From NCBI GenBank assembly GCA_018658685.1, contig JABHUT010000014.1, forward strand, positions 1 to 5,577: 5,577 nucleotides of DNA. Direction: 5' to 3'. The stretch comes from Alphaproteobacteria bacterium (lineage in GTDB: Bacteria; Pseudomonadota; Alphaproteobacteria; MED-G09). The position numbers and the translations under genes were made by a program. Positions 1 through 5,577 of the stretch are shown here, piece after piece. Every line of letters starts with the position of its first letter. Positions within the stretch are counted from its first letter, which is position 1. A model generated the notes under the pieces. It searched no databases, was not told where the DNA came from, and saw only the letters and a program-made list of their open reading frames with translations.

Positions 1-560
1 ATGAAAATCCCTAACATATGAACCACTTCCCTAGTTCCTCCGTAAGCGAAAAAGAATAAAGCAAGAGTTGGAATAGACTTACTTAAAACGTTACCGGCCA
101 TACCTAGCCAACTTCTCCAAGCAGTAATGGTTGTTCTTTCATTATAATCAGGTGATAATTCTGCTGCCCAAGCATAATAAGGGATAAGTAACATTGTCCA
201 ACCTAACCAAAATATTACTAACCAAAATAAAAGATATGATGCTGTAACAGTATCTTCATTAGGAAAGAATAAAAAATAAACAGCAGGAACAAGAATTGGT
301 ATCGATGCAACCATCCACACCCTTCTTCTTCCCCAACGTGTTTTTGTTCTATCACCCAAATATCCAATGAGTGGATCGGTTAATGCATCAAATATTCTAG
401 CAATAAGCCAAACCGTTCCTATTGCTGCTAAGCTAATTCCTACATCTGATCCATAGTAATTTGGTAAATAAGTTAGTAATGGAAGAGAAGCAATAGAAAT
501 AGGCATTTCAGATAGCCCATAAAAGAAAAGTTTTTTATTAGTTATTTTTCTTTCAGCCAT
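1..560 (-). CDS. GPH-family MFS sugar/organic-solute:cation symporter, second tandem copy (3' end cut off by window)
   Basis: This is an inner-membrane secondary transporter, probably importing a sugar-like or organic solute with a cation. The frame is open from ATG at 560-558 to the left edge, giving 186 codons (MAERKITNKKLFFYGLSEMP...) with no stop, so only about 40% of a usual 450-residue protein is seen. The GPH signature after helix II is clear at about residues 57-80 (FDALTDPLIGYLGD, then TRWGRRR). D58 and D62 have the spacing of the MelB cation-site aspartates. A second conserved block, IPYYAWAAELSPDYNERT, lies at about 126-143. By eye it is about two thirds identical to the upstream transporter, with one extra residue in the loop near residue 105. 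The start is supported by GAGG at 570-567, six bases before the ATG and inside the upstream gene. The two genes overlap by 8 bp (ATGGCTGA), suggesting translational coupling. The substrate is unknown. Confidence 0.9.
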   Translation of the reverse strand, partial: MAERKITNKKLFFYGLSEMPISIASLPLLTYLPNYYGSDVGISLAAIGTVWLIARIFDALTDPLIGYLGDRTKTRWGRRRVWMVASIPILVPAVYFLFFPNEDTVTASYLLFWLVIFWLGWTMLLIPYYAWAAELSPDYNERTTITAWRSWLGMAGNVLSKSIPTLALFFFAYGGTREVVHMLGIF

Positions 561-1920
561 TAGAAGCCTCGGTATCTTTTTCCATATTCCTTTTTTGTTT
601 CTCTAACTTTTCACGAATATCTAACTGAACATCTTCTGTAATTGGGTACTTTCTTACAATCAATAAAACAATAAAAAAGCAGATTGGACATGCGAAAGAA
701 AAAAGTAATTTTAATCCTAAAATTTGATTATCACTATTAATTGCGCCAGGCGTTGAATCAAAACCAATTAAAGAAAGGAGCATTAAACCTAAAAAGGGAC
801 CAAAAGAGAGAGCAACTTTTGAAGCAAAAGACCAAACAGCGAAAAATTGACCTGCTCTATCCTCTCCTGAGTTTAAAGTATCAAGGTCTATTACATCAGC
901 TTTCATAGAGTTAGGCATTACATAAAAACTTGCCCCAGCAAATCCAGTTGTAGCTGTTATTGGAAGCATCCAGTAAAAATCTCCCTGACCAAGTAACATA
1001 TAAAATGGGCTCATAACTATGAAAAAACTTAGGCCAATCATCCAGGCGTTATGTTTTCCTATTTTACTAGAAAACCATGCCCAAAAGGGAATGCCACATA
1101 AATTAGACGTATAATAAAAAAGAAGAAAAATAATTCCAGCCTCTTCTTCCCCAGTAACACCTCTTATATAAAATAAAACTACCGCTGTAGATAATGCTGT
1201 TCCCATACTTGTAAAGAAGAAGGCAAATACTAGTCTTTTAAAAGGACCGTTATTCCACATAACTTTTAAACCTTTTAAAATTGGTATTTTAGTTGAGGTA
1301 TAATCTCTCTTTTCAGGTACATTATAAGTTGTTAAAGAAATAGCCACCGGTATCAAGAAAAGTAATCCCCAACCAATCATTTCAACAACTTCTTTTGTAC
1401 CTCCATAGGAAAAAAGCAATAAAGCAACTACCGGAAGAACTTTTGTTGCAACATTTGCAACCATCCCAAGGAACATCCGCCATGCCGCAATTGAAGTTCT
1501 TTCATTATAGTCAGGTGATAATTCTGCAGCCCATGCATAATATGGAATAAAAAGCATTGTCCATCCTAGCCAAAAGATAACAAGCCAAAACAATAAATAA
1601 CCAGCATCAACATCTAAGGATGGAAAAAAAATCTTATAAACGGATAACATAAGGAATGGAATTGACCCAAGCATCCATATTCTTCGCCTTCCCCAGCGAG
1701 TATCAGTTTTGTCACCTAAATACCCAATTAACGGATCCGTGATTGCATCAAATAGTCTAGCGAATAACCATACTGAACCTATTGCAGCCAAACTAACACC
1801 AAGATCTGCCCCATAATAATTAGGAATATAAGCAGCAAGAGGAACATTTGCCACCGATAGCGGCATATCAGATAATCCATAAAAAAATAAAATTCTCTTT
1901 GAAAGTGGTTTTTTAGACAT
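553..1920 (-). CDS. GPH-family MFS sugar/organic-solute:cation symporter (complete)
   Basis: A complete 455-residue inner-membrane symporter, the usual size for the GPH (MFS_2, MelB/XylP/UidB-like) family, with hydrophobic stretches consistent with about 12 helices. The family signature lies at residues 57-80: FDAITDPLIGYLGD followed by TRWGRRR. D58 and D62 match the spacing of MelB D55/D59, so cation coupling is likely by analogy. IPYYAWAAELSPDYNERT is at 125-142. A late conserved block (ADVIDLDTLNSGEDRAGQFF, 341-360) precedes the last helices. The C-terminal tail from about 423 is charged and cytoplasmic-looking. The gene starts 9 nt after the Rieske oxygenase stop on the same strand and so is probably co-transcribed with it. 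No clear Shine-Dalgarno precedes the ATG (upstream bases read TTAAATAATCTAA), so translation may depend on coupling. Its stop overlaps the start of a paralogous transporter. GPH members carry sugars, glucuronides or other organic solutes; the actual substrate cannot be assigned. Confidence 0.93.
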   Translation of the reverse strand: MSKKPLSKRILFFYGLSDMPLSVANVPLAAYIPNYYGADLGVSLAAIGSVWLFARLFDAITDPLIGYLGDKTDTRWGRRRIWMLGSIPFLMLSVYKIFFPSLDVDAGYLLFWLVIFWLGWTMLFIPYYAWAAELSPDYNERTSIAAWRMFLGMVANVATKVLPVVALLLFSYGGTKEVVEMIGWGLLFLIPVAISLTTYNVPEKRDYTSTKIPILKGLKVMWNNGPFKRLVFAFFFTSMGTALSTAVVLFYIRGVTGEEEAGIIFLLFYYTSNLCGIPFWAWFSSKIGKHNAWMIGLSFFIVMSPFYMLLGQGDFYWMLPITATTGFAGASFYVMPNSMKADVIDLDTLNSGEDRAGQFFAVWSFASKVALSFGPFLGLMLLSLIGFDSTPGAINSDNQILGLKLLFSFACPICFFIVLLIVRKYPITEDVQLDIREKLEKQKRNMEKDTEASNG

Positions 1921-1929
1921 TTAGATTAT

Positions 1930-3297
1930 TTAACTTATTTTAGACCAAAGAGAGTCTTTGCTAATCCAATTATCTACCCAGTCATGAAAGTGCTGGAGCC
2001 TCTCCTCATCATTACTTAATGTAGCGCTATCAAAACCTTTTGAATGCATACCAGCCTGCATGTCATTTAAATAGTGAATATCTTGATCTATTGTCACAGT
2101 TAAGGATTTTCTTCCTTGAACAACATCCTCTCTGGTAAAAATATCATGTTCAGGTCTAGAACCAGTTTGTTCATAGAAAGACGACCCCGGAAGTAATTCC
2201 AACTCCTTAGATTCATCTCGAACTTGATGTGATGGTATTTGGAAAGACCACTTAGTAAAAGAACATTTATTTGGATCAGAGTGATGAGGCTTAGGACCAA
2301 AAATCCATAATCTTTCAGGATGAATTGTCATAAAAATATTTGGAAAAATATCGTATTGAAGAACATCAGAAACCTGATCATCTGTAAACTCAGAAAAATC
2401 AAAACCTAACTCATCACCGATGACTCTTTTTTGTTTTTGAATAGCCTTACGAATCTCGGGGACTTTTCCATGAAAATCATCTGGGTTTAATCTAAGGCCT
2501 TTGAGGTAATCCTTCATGAACTCTGGTGGCTCATCTGGGGTTGAATACCTTGGGTTAACAACAGGGCTCGTAACCATTGTCCTTGTATGACCAAAAGGCC
2601 ATAAATCATTTTCCGCATCACAGCAATCAACAAAACTAGCATGTTGAGGGTGAATAAAATCGACATGATATTGTTCTAAAAAATTATCTCTAACAGTTTT
2701 CCAGTTAGTCTCCAAAAGAGAAACAGTTTGATGCTTAACAAGATTCATTTTTTCAAATTTATAAGGCTTTAACTGATCCACTATTGGTCCAAGGAAAGTT
2801 TCTAATGAAGATGAATTTTCATCCATATTAATAAAAACTAAACCGGCCCATACTGAAACCTTAACAGGCTTTAAAGATTTCTCCTCACAAGGAACACCTT
2901 CTTTAAATAATTCCCTATCTGGTACGTGCTCAAGAGTCCCATCCAATCCATATGTCCATCCATGGTAAGGGCATGAAACCTTACTAAAAGAACCAGATTC
3001 TAAAGTAACAATTTTATTTCCTCGATGCTGACATACATTATAAAAAGCTGAAATTTCATTTTCATTATTACGGGTAATGACAATTGATTCTCGACCAATA
3101 TCATAAATGAAAAAATCACCTGGCTCTAAAAGATCACTTTCCAAACCAGCGAATAACCATGCTTTAGTCCATATACCTTCCCATTCGGATTGCATAAAAT
3201 CTTCAGATATATATCTATCCTTTGATAAAGATGCAGATTTATCAAGAGATGAAGTTAGTGTTTCACTAAAATCAACATAATTAAAAGTCTGCGGCAT
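1930..3297 (-). CDS. Rieske [2Fe-2S] aromatic-ring-hydroxylating-type oxygenase, alpha subunit
   Basis: A 455-residue catalytic subunit of a Rieske non-haem iron oxygenase, cytoplasmic, with no signal peptide. The N-terminal Rieske domain (about 40-155) carries the cluster ligands C89-x-H91 (CQHRG) and C109-x2-H112 (CPYHGW). The catalytic domain has DNFLEQYHVDFIH at 204-216, giving H211 and H216 as mononuclear iron ligands and E208 at the inter-subunit electron-transfer position. D406 in IDQDIHYLNDMQ is the probable third iron ligand. The C-terminal block LSNDEERLQHFHDWVDNW (427-444) is also typical of the family. The start is supported by GGGGGA at 3310-3305, seven bases before the ATG. It is the first gene of the leftward set, with a GPH transporter 9 nt downstream, and is divergent from an ABM/MBL/Rieske set. 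No beta subunit or reductase is adjacent, as in alpha-only enzymes that use a separate reductase. Family assignment is firm; the substrate (aromatic, quaternary amine or other) is unknown. Confidence 0.95.
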   Translation of the reverse strand: MPQTFNYVDFSETLTSSLDKSASLSKDRYISEDFMQSEWEGIWTKAWLFAGLESDLLEPGDFFIYDIGRESIVITRNNENEISAFYNVCQHRGNKIVTLESGSFSKVSCPYHGWTYGLDGTLEHVPDRELFKEGVPCEEKSLKPVKVSVWAGLVFINMDENSSSLETFLGPIVDQLKPYKFEKMNLVKHQTVSLLETNWKTVRDNFLEQYHVDFIHPQHASFVDCCDAENDLWPFGHTRTMVTSPVVNPRYSTPDEPPEFMKDYLKGLRLNPDDFHGKVPEIRKAIQKQKRVIGDELGFDFSEFTDDQVSDVLQYDIFPNIFMTIHPERLWIFGPKPHHSDPNKCSFTKWSFQIPSHQVRDESKELELLPGSSFYEQTGSRPEHDIFTREDVVQGRKSLTVTIDQDIHYLNDMQAGMHSKGFDSATLSNDEERLQHFHDWVDNWISKDSLWSKIS

Positions 3298-3304
3298 CTG
3301 TCTT

Positions 3305-3310
3305 TCCCCC
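3305..3310 (-). promoter_or_regulatory. Ribosome binding site of the leftward Rieske oxygenase, in a purine-rich leader
   Basis: On the minus strand GGGGGA lies seven bases upstream of the ATG at 3297-3295 and fixes that start. Immediately upstream is an A8 run, and before that a second G-tract (AAGGGGAAAA, around 3328-3320). The leader therefore has two Shine-Dalgarno-like purine tracts, with only the proximal one well placed. Confidence 0.65.
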
Positions 3311-3342
3311 TTTTTTTTATTTTCCCCTTAATCAATATAATG

Positions 3343-3353
3343 TAATCAGATTA
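3343..3353. promoter_or_regulatory. 11-bp palindrome TAATCAGATTA, possible operator
   Basis: A perfect 5-1-5 inverted repeat (TAATC-A-GATTA) in the divergent intergenic region. A further TAATCA half-site lies at 3329-3334, 14 bp away in the same orientation as TAATCA at 3343-3348. The palindrome would sit about 15-25 bases downstream of the start point predicted for the minus-strand promoter, where a bound repressor could block transcription. No regulator gene is in the window and AT-rich DNA produces such dyads by chance, so operator function is inference. Confidence 0.3.
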
Positions 3354-3374
3354 TGAACATAGTAAAGATATGAA

Positions 3375-3404
3375 ATTATAAAGGTAGGCAAAATTCAACA
3401 TCAA
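3375..3404 (-). promoter_or_regulatory. Candidate sigma-70 promoter for the leftward Rieske-transporter set
   Basis: Read on the minus strand, TTGATG (3404-3399) is followed after 18 bases by a perfect TATAAT (3380-3375). This predicts a start near 3368 and a leader of about 70 nt before the ATG at 3297. The -35 matches four of six consensus positions. It is the best promoter-like pair in the gap, but in AT-rich sequence it remains a prediction. Confidence 0.5.
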
Positions 3405-3418
3405 TTAAATTTAGTATC

Positions 3419-3447
3419 TTGACCAATTAGTTTTTGAGGTCTTGAAT
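3419..3447 (+). promoter_or_regulatory. Candidate promoter for the rightward ABM-MBL set
   Basis: TTGACC (3419-3424, five of six consensus bases) is followed after 17 bases by TTGAAT (3442-3447, four of six). Transcription would begin near 3454, leaving a leader of only about 16 nt ahead of the ATG at 3470, just enough for its ribosome site. The -35 is good and the -10 weak, so confidence is limited. Confidence 0.35.
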
Positions 3448-3457
3448 AAGATTTCGA

Positions 3458-3464
3458 AGGGAGG
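3458..3464 (+). promoter_or_regulatory. Strong Shine-Dalgarno AGGGAGG for the ABM-domain gene
   Basis: AGGGAGG lies five bases before the ATG at 3470. It is the strongest ribosome binding site in the window and decides the start of the short downstream gene. Confidence 0.75.
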
Positions 3465-3469
3465 GAATA

Positions 3470-3769
3470 ATGATAGTAGTTAATGCAAAAGCTAAAACAA
3501 CTGGTGAAAATATTTTAAACTTAAAAAATGTAATCTTTGATCTTGAACAAGAAACATTAAAAGAAAAGGGATGCCTAGATTATGCCTTTAGTGCAGATAT
3601 TAACAATCCAAATGTTATGAGAATTACCGAACTCTGGGAAGATCTCCAGTCACTAAAAGATCATTTAGAAACAGAGCACGTAGCAATATTTAGAGAAGAA
3701 ATGTCAAAAAACCCTATTGATGTTGAAGCTCATTTTTATAAATCAGAAGAAATACCTTATCCAGGATAA
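3470..3769 (+). CDS. ABM-domain protein, putative quinol monooxygenase (YgiN-like)
   Basis: A 99-residue soluble protein of the antibiotic biosynthesis monooxygenase (ABM) family, a ferredoxin-like dimeric alpha/beta-barrel fold of about this length. Family-typical pattern: EKGCLDYAFSAD at 32-43 (Gly34-Cys35, Tyr38), then RITELWED at 51-58 with E54 and W56, then HLETEH at 65-70 with H65 and H70. ABM proteins include cofactor-free monooxygenases acting on quinols and polyketide aromatics, but many have no proven activity, so the reaction here is not known. AGGGAGG five bases before the ATG fixes the start. It is the first gene of the rightward set, and the MBL-fold hydrolase begins 5 nt after its stop. 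Placement with two Rieske oxygenases suggests it handles an oxygenated, perhaps quinol-like, intermediate; that is inference. The C-terminal tail after about residue 90 (SEEIPYPG) has no recognised motif. Confidence 0.85.
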   Translation: MIVVNAKAKTTGENILNLKNVIFDLEQETLKEKGCLDYAFSADINNPNVMRITELWEDLQSLKDHLETEHVAIFREEMSKNPIDVEAHFYKSEEIPYPG

Positions 3770-3774
3770 TAATA

Positions 3775-4647
3775 ATGAAAAATAAAGTAAGTTCTTGGAA
3801 AGTTGGCGATGTGAAAATAACTAGAATAATTGAAGGCGAAAGAGCTGGCCCTATGTTCGTTGTGCCAGATGCTATTCCTGAAAATATTATAAAAATGCCA
3901 TGGCTTCAGCCTTACTTTTCAGATAGCGAAGGAAATACCATTGTAAGTGTTCATGCGCTTGTTATAGAAACCAAAGAAAAGTGTATTATTGTCGATACTT
4001 GCCTTGGTAATGATAAAGAAAGACACATCCCTTCATGGAATAATCTACAAACTAAATTCCTTGAAGACCTAGAGAGCGCTGGATATAAAACAGACGATAT
4101 TGATACTGTATTATGTACTCATCTTCATACAGACCATGTTGGCTGGAATACAATATTAGTAGATGACAAATGGGAGCCAACATTTAAAAAGGCCGATTAT
4201 TTATTTGGCAGAGAAGAATGGAACTATACTGAAAAACAATTAGGAAATCCTCTTTATGCAGAATTTATAAATGACTCTATCATTCCTATTATTGACTCTG
4301 GCCTTGTTAAGTTTGTCGAACTTGATGAGAAAATATGCGAGGAAATAACTCTCGAGCCAACATTAGGTCATACTCCAGGCCATGTAAGTATAAAAATTTT
4401 CTCTAATGGTGAAAAGGCAGCTATAACTGGTGACTTCTTACATCACCCGTGCCAGATGGAAAAACTTGACTGGATATCATCTGCAGACTGGGACCCAGAA
4501 CTTGCAAAGGAAACTAGACGAAGAAAATTATTAAATTATGCTGATGAAAAAACTTTAGTTTTTGGAACGCACTTTGCATCTCCATCAGCAGGTTATGTTG
4601 TTAAAAAGGATGATCATTTTATTTTTGAGGTAAAACATCCATTATAA
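3775..4647 (+). CDS. MBL-fold metallo-hydrolase (lactonase / parathion-hydrolase-like group)
   Basis: A 290-residue metallo-beta-lactamase-fold hydrolase with a full set of dinuclear metal ligands. The HxHxDH motif gives H116, H118, D120 and H121 (THLHTDHVGW). H199 lies in GHTPGH, D220 in TGDFLHH, and H266 in FGTHFASP. The THLHTDHVGWN motif and the C-terminal ADWDPELAKETRRR...GTHFASPSAG pattern recall the group holding methyl-parathion hydrolase-like and AHL-lactonase-like enzymes, which hydrolyse esters, phosphotriesters or lactones. That comparison is from memory of the family, and the substrate is unassigned. There is no signal peptide: the N-terminus (MKNKVSSWKVGDVKITRI) is polar, so it is probably cytoplasmic, unlike exported relatives. 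The gene starts 5 nt after the ABM gene stop. AGGA at 3763-3766, inside that gene's end, is the likely ribosome site, eight bases before the ATG, implying coupled translation. A role in hydrolysing a ring-cleavage or ester intermediate is plausible but inferred. Confidence 0.9.
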   Translation: MKNKVSSWKVGDVKITRIIEGERAGPMFVVPDAIPENIIKMPWLQPYFSDSEGNTIVSVHALVIETKEKCIIVDTCLGNDKERHIPSWNNLQTKFLEDLESAGYKTDDIDTVLCTHLHTDHVGWNTILVDDKWEPTFKKADYLFGREEWNYTEKQLGNPLYAEFINDSIIPIIDSGLVKFVELDEKICEEITLEPTLGHTPGHVSIKIFSNGEKAAITGDFLHHPCQMEKLDWISSADWDPELAKETRRRKLLNYADEKTLVFGTHFASPSAGYVVKKDDHFIFEVKHPL

Positions 4648-4741
4648 ATATGTGCCAAACAATTTTTAATAATGATTTACTAAAATAAAAAATTTTTTTA
4701 AATTAAATTAATAATATTGGTTTAAATTGAGGGAGAAATCA
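4648..4741. other. Very AT-rich intergenic gap between MBL hydrolase and second Rieske gene
   Basis: About 16% G+C by hand count, most of it in the final GAGGGAG ribosome site. It contains A6T7 and TTAAATTAAATTAATAATATT runs but no GC-rich hairpin, so no intrinsic terminator is supported. TTTACT (4676-4681) with TAAATT (4699-4704) at 17-base spacing is a weak promoter possibility. The downstream gene may either have its own promoter or be read through from the ABM-MBL pair. Confidence 0.5.
4731..4735 (+). promoter_or_regulatory. Shine-Dalgarno GGGAG for the second Rieske oxygenase
   Basis: GGGAG within GAGGGAG lies six bases before the ATG at 4742. It supports that start, although homology to other Rieske enzymes only becomes obvious about 45 residues into the protein. 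Confidence 0.65.
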
Positions 4742-5577
4742 ATGAGCTTGAATGAAGAAACAAAGCCTGGAGATGCGAGGTGTCCTGATCACCCAAGCAC
4801 TAAAGAATTAATAAAAAATGATAAAGGTGGAGCTCCAAAACCTTTACTCGAAGAATCGTATAATTTTTTAGGTGATGAAGATATTCCATACGAAAGATAC
4901 ACATCTGAAAAATTTGCAAGGGCAGAAGATGAACATATGTGGTCTAAGGTTTGGCAGTGGGCCTGTAGAGAAGAGCATATACCTGAGCCAGGGGATTATT
5001 ATGTTTATGATGTTGGAGATCGTTCAGCTATAATCGTTAGAACAGAAGATAATGAAATTAAAGTTTATTACAATTCTTGTTTGCATAGAGGTACTCAATT
5101 AAAGCCTGCTAATAGTTCAGGTTTTTGTAAAGAACTTAAGTGCCCATTTCATGGTTGGTCATGGTCCCTTAAAGGTGAATTAGAATTTTTGCCATGTGAT
5201 TGGGATTTCCCTCACGTAAATAAAGAAGAATTTTCTCTTCCGGAAATCAAATTTGATATTTGGTGTGGTTTTATTTTTATTAACTTTGATGAAAATGCTA
5301 AGCCCCTTGATGAGTATTTGGGAGTTCTTCCAAGACATTTTGAAAATTGGAAACTTGAGGATCGTTATATCGAAACTCATGTAATAAAAAAATTACCAGC
5401 AAATTGGAAAGTTTCTGCTGAAGCTTTTTTAGAGGCTTATCATGTTTTAGAAACTCACTCAGAGGGAGTTTATACTGCCGGTGATGCTAACGCAGATTAT
5501 GATATTTTTGGCGACCATATTTCAAGGTTTGTTCATACTATTGGATACACAAGCCCTCACATAACTGAAAATCGTCC
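4742..5577 (+). CDS. Rieske [2Fe-2S] oxygenase alpha subunit, second type (3' end cut off by window)
   Basis: An open frame of 278 codons running off the right edge, from MSLNEETKPGDARCPDHPST; family members are usually about 400-460 residues. The Rieske domain carries C113-x-H115 (CLHRG) and C134-x2-H137 (CPFHGW). The catalytic domain begins with NWKVSAEAFLEAYHVLETH (221-239), giving H234 and H239 as iron ligands and E231 at the inter-subunit bridging position. The third iron ligand, expected near the C-terminus, lies outside the window. A polar N-terminal extension of about 45 residues precedes the first family-like segment (DIPYERYTSEKF), longer than in the leftward Rieske protein, where the matching DRYISEDF starts at about residue 27. 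The two enzymes share the same layout but differ clearly throughout, so they are not a recent duplication. It follows the MBL gene on the same strand after a 94-bp gap. The substrate is unknown, and no reductase or beta subunit is visible. Confidence 0.92.
   Translation, partial: MSLNEETKPGDARCPDHPSTKELIKNDKGGAPKPLLEESYNFLGDEDIPYERYTSEKFARAEDEHMWSKVWQWACREEHIPEPGDYYVYDVGDRSAIIVRTEDNEIKVYYNSCLHRGTQLKPANSSGFCKELKCPFHGWSWSLKGELEFLPCDWDFPHVNKEEFSLPEIKFDIWCGFIFINFDENAKPLDEYLGVLPRHFENWKLEDRYIETHVIKKLPANWKVSAEAFLEAYHVLETHSEGVYTAGDANADYDIFGDHISRFVHTIGYTSPHITENR

Noticed and set aside
1..1920. Duplicate transporters as an assembly or window artefact
   Set aside because: The copies differ at about a third of residues with mostly conservative changes and have a one-residue indel, so they are genuine diverged paralogs.
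2100..2300. 66-codon minus-strand open frame inside the leftward Rieske gene
   Set aside because: It lies entirely within a well-supported Rieske coding sequence in another frame, has no SD or recognisable motif, and is a shadow.
3306..3327. C5-T8 tract as a terminator for a plus-strand transcript
   Set aside because: No hairpin precedes the T-run and no plus-strand gene ends there; read on the minus strand it is the purine-rich leader of the Rieske gene.
3336..3341. Perfect TATAAT on the plus strand
   Set aside because: A -35 at 17 bases upstream would fall in the T-run near 3313 with no resemblance to TTGACA, and it is over 120 bases from the next plus-strand start.
4685..4700. A6T7 run after the MBL gene as an intrinsic terminator
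   Set aside because: The self-complementarity is only A-T pairs with no GC stem, so a stable terminator hairpin is not supported.
5180..5380. 66-codon open frame antisense to the second Rieske gene
   Set aside because: It is antisense to a conserved catalytic region, Lys/Ile/Phe-rich as expected of AT-rich reverse frames, with no family features.

Overview
The window looks like part of an AT-rich, compact bacterial genome: intergenic gaps are short, AGA and A/T-ending codons dominate, and Shine-Dalgarno sequences are mostly recognisable. The gene content (Rieske oxygenases, GPH-type transporters, a metallo-beta-lactamase-fold hydrolase and an ABM-domain protein) would fit a streamlined marine proteobacterium. 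That is inference from composition and families; nothing in the window fixes the taxonomy.

Layout: two divergent gene sets flank a 172-bp control region (3298-3469). On the minus strand, reading leftwards, are a Rieske [2Fe-2S] oxygenase alpha subunit (3297-1930) and two tandem paralogous MFS transporters of the GPH/MelB type: a complete one (1920-553), and a second (560 to <1) that overlaps it by 8 bp and runs off the left edge. On the plus strand are a 99-residue ABM-domain putative monooxygenase (3470-3769), an MBL-fold hydrolase 5 nt downstream (3775-4647), and, after a very AT-rich 94-bp gap, a second and different Rieske oxygenase (4742 to >5577) cut by the right edge. No RNA gene, insertion sequence, CRISPR array or convincing terminator was seen.

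Together the genes resemble a catabolic cluster. Import would be by one or both cation-coupled symporters. Oxidative attack (hydroxylation, O- or N-demethylation) would come from the two Rieske enzymes, with possible further oxidation or quinone handling by the ABM protein and hydrolysis of an ester or lactone by the MBL enzyme. The substrate cannot be read from the sequence. No ferredoxin, reductase or oxygenase beta subunit is present, so electrons for both Rieske enzymes must come from genes outside the window. No regulator gene is present either, although the divergent intergenic region holds a good minus-strand promoter candidate and an 11-bp palindrome that could be an operator.
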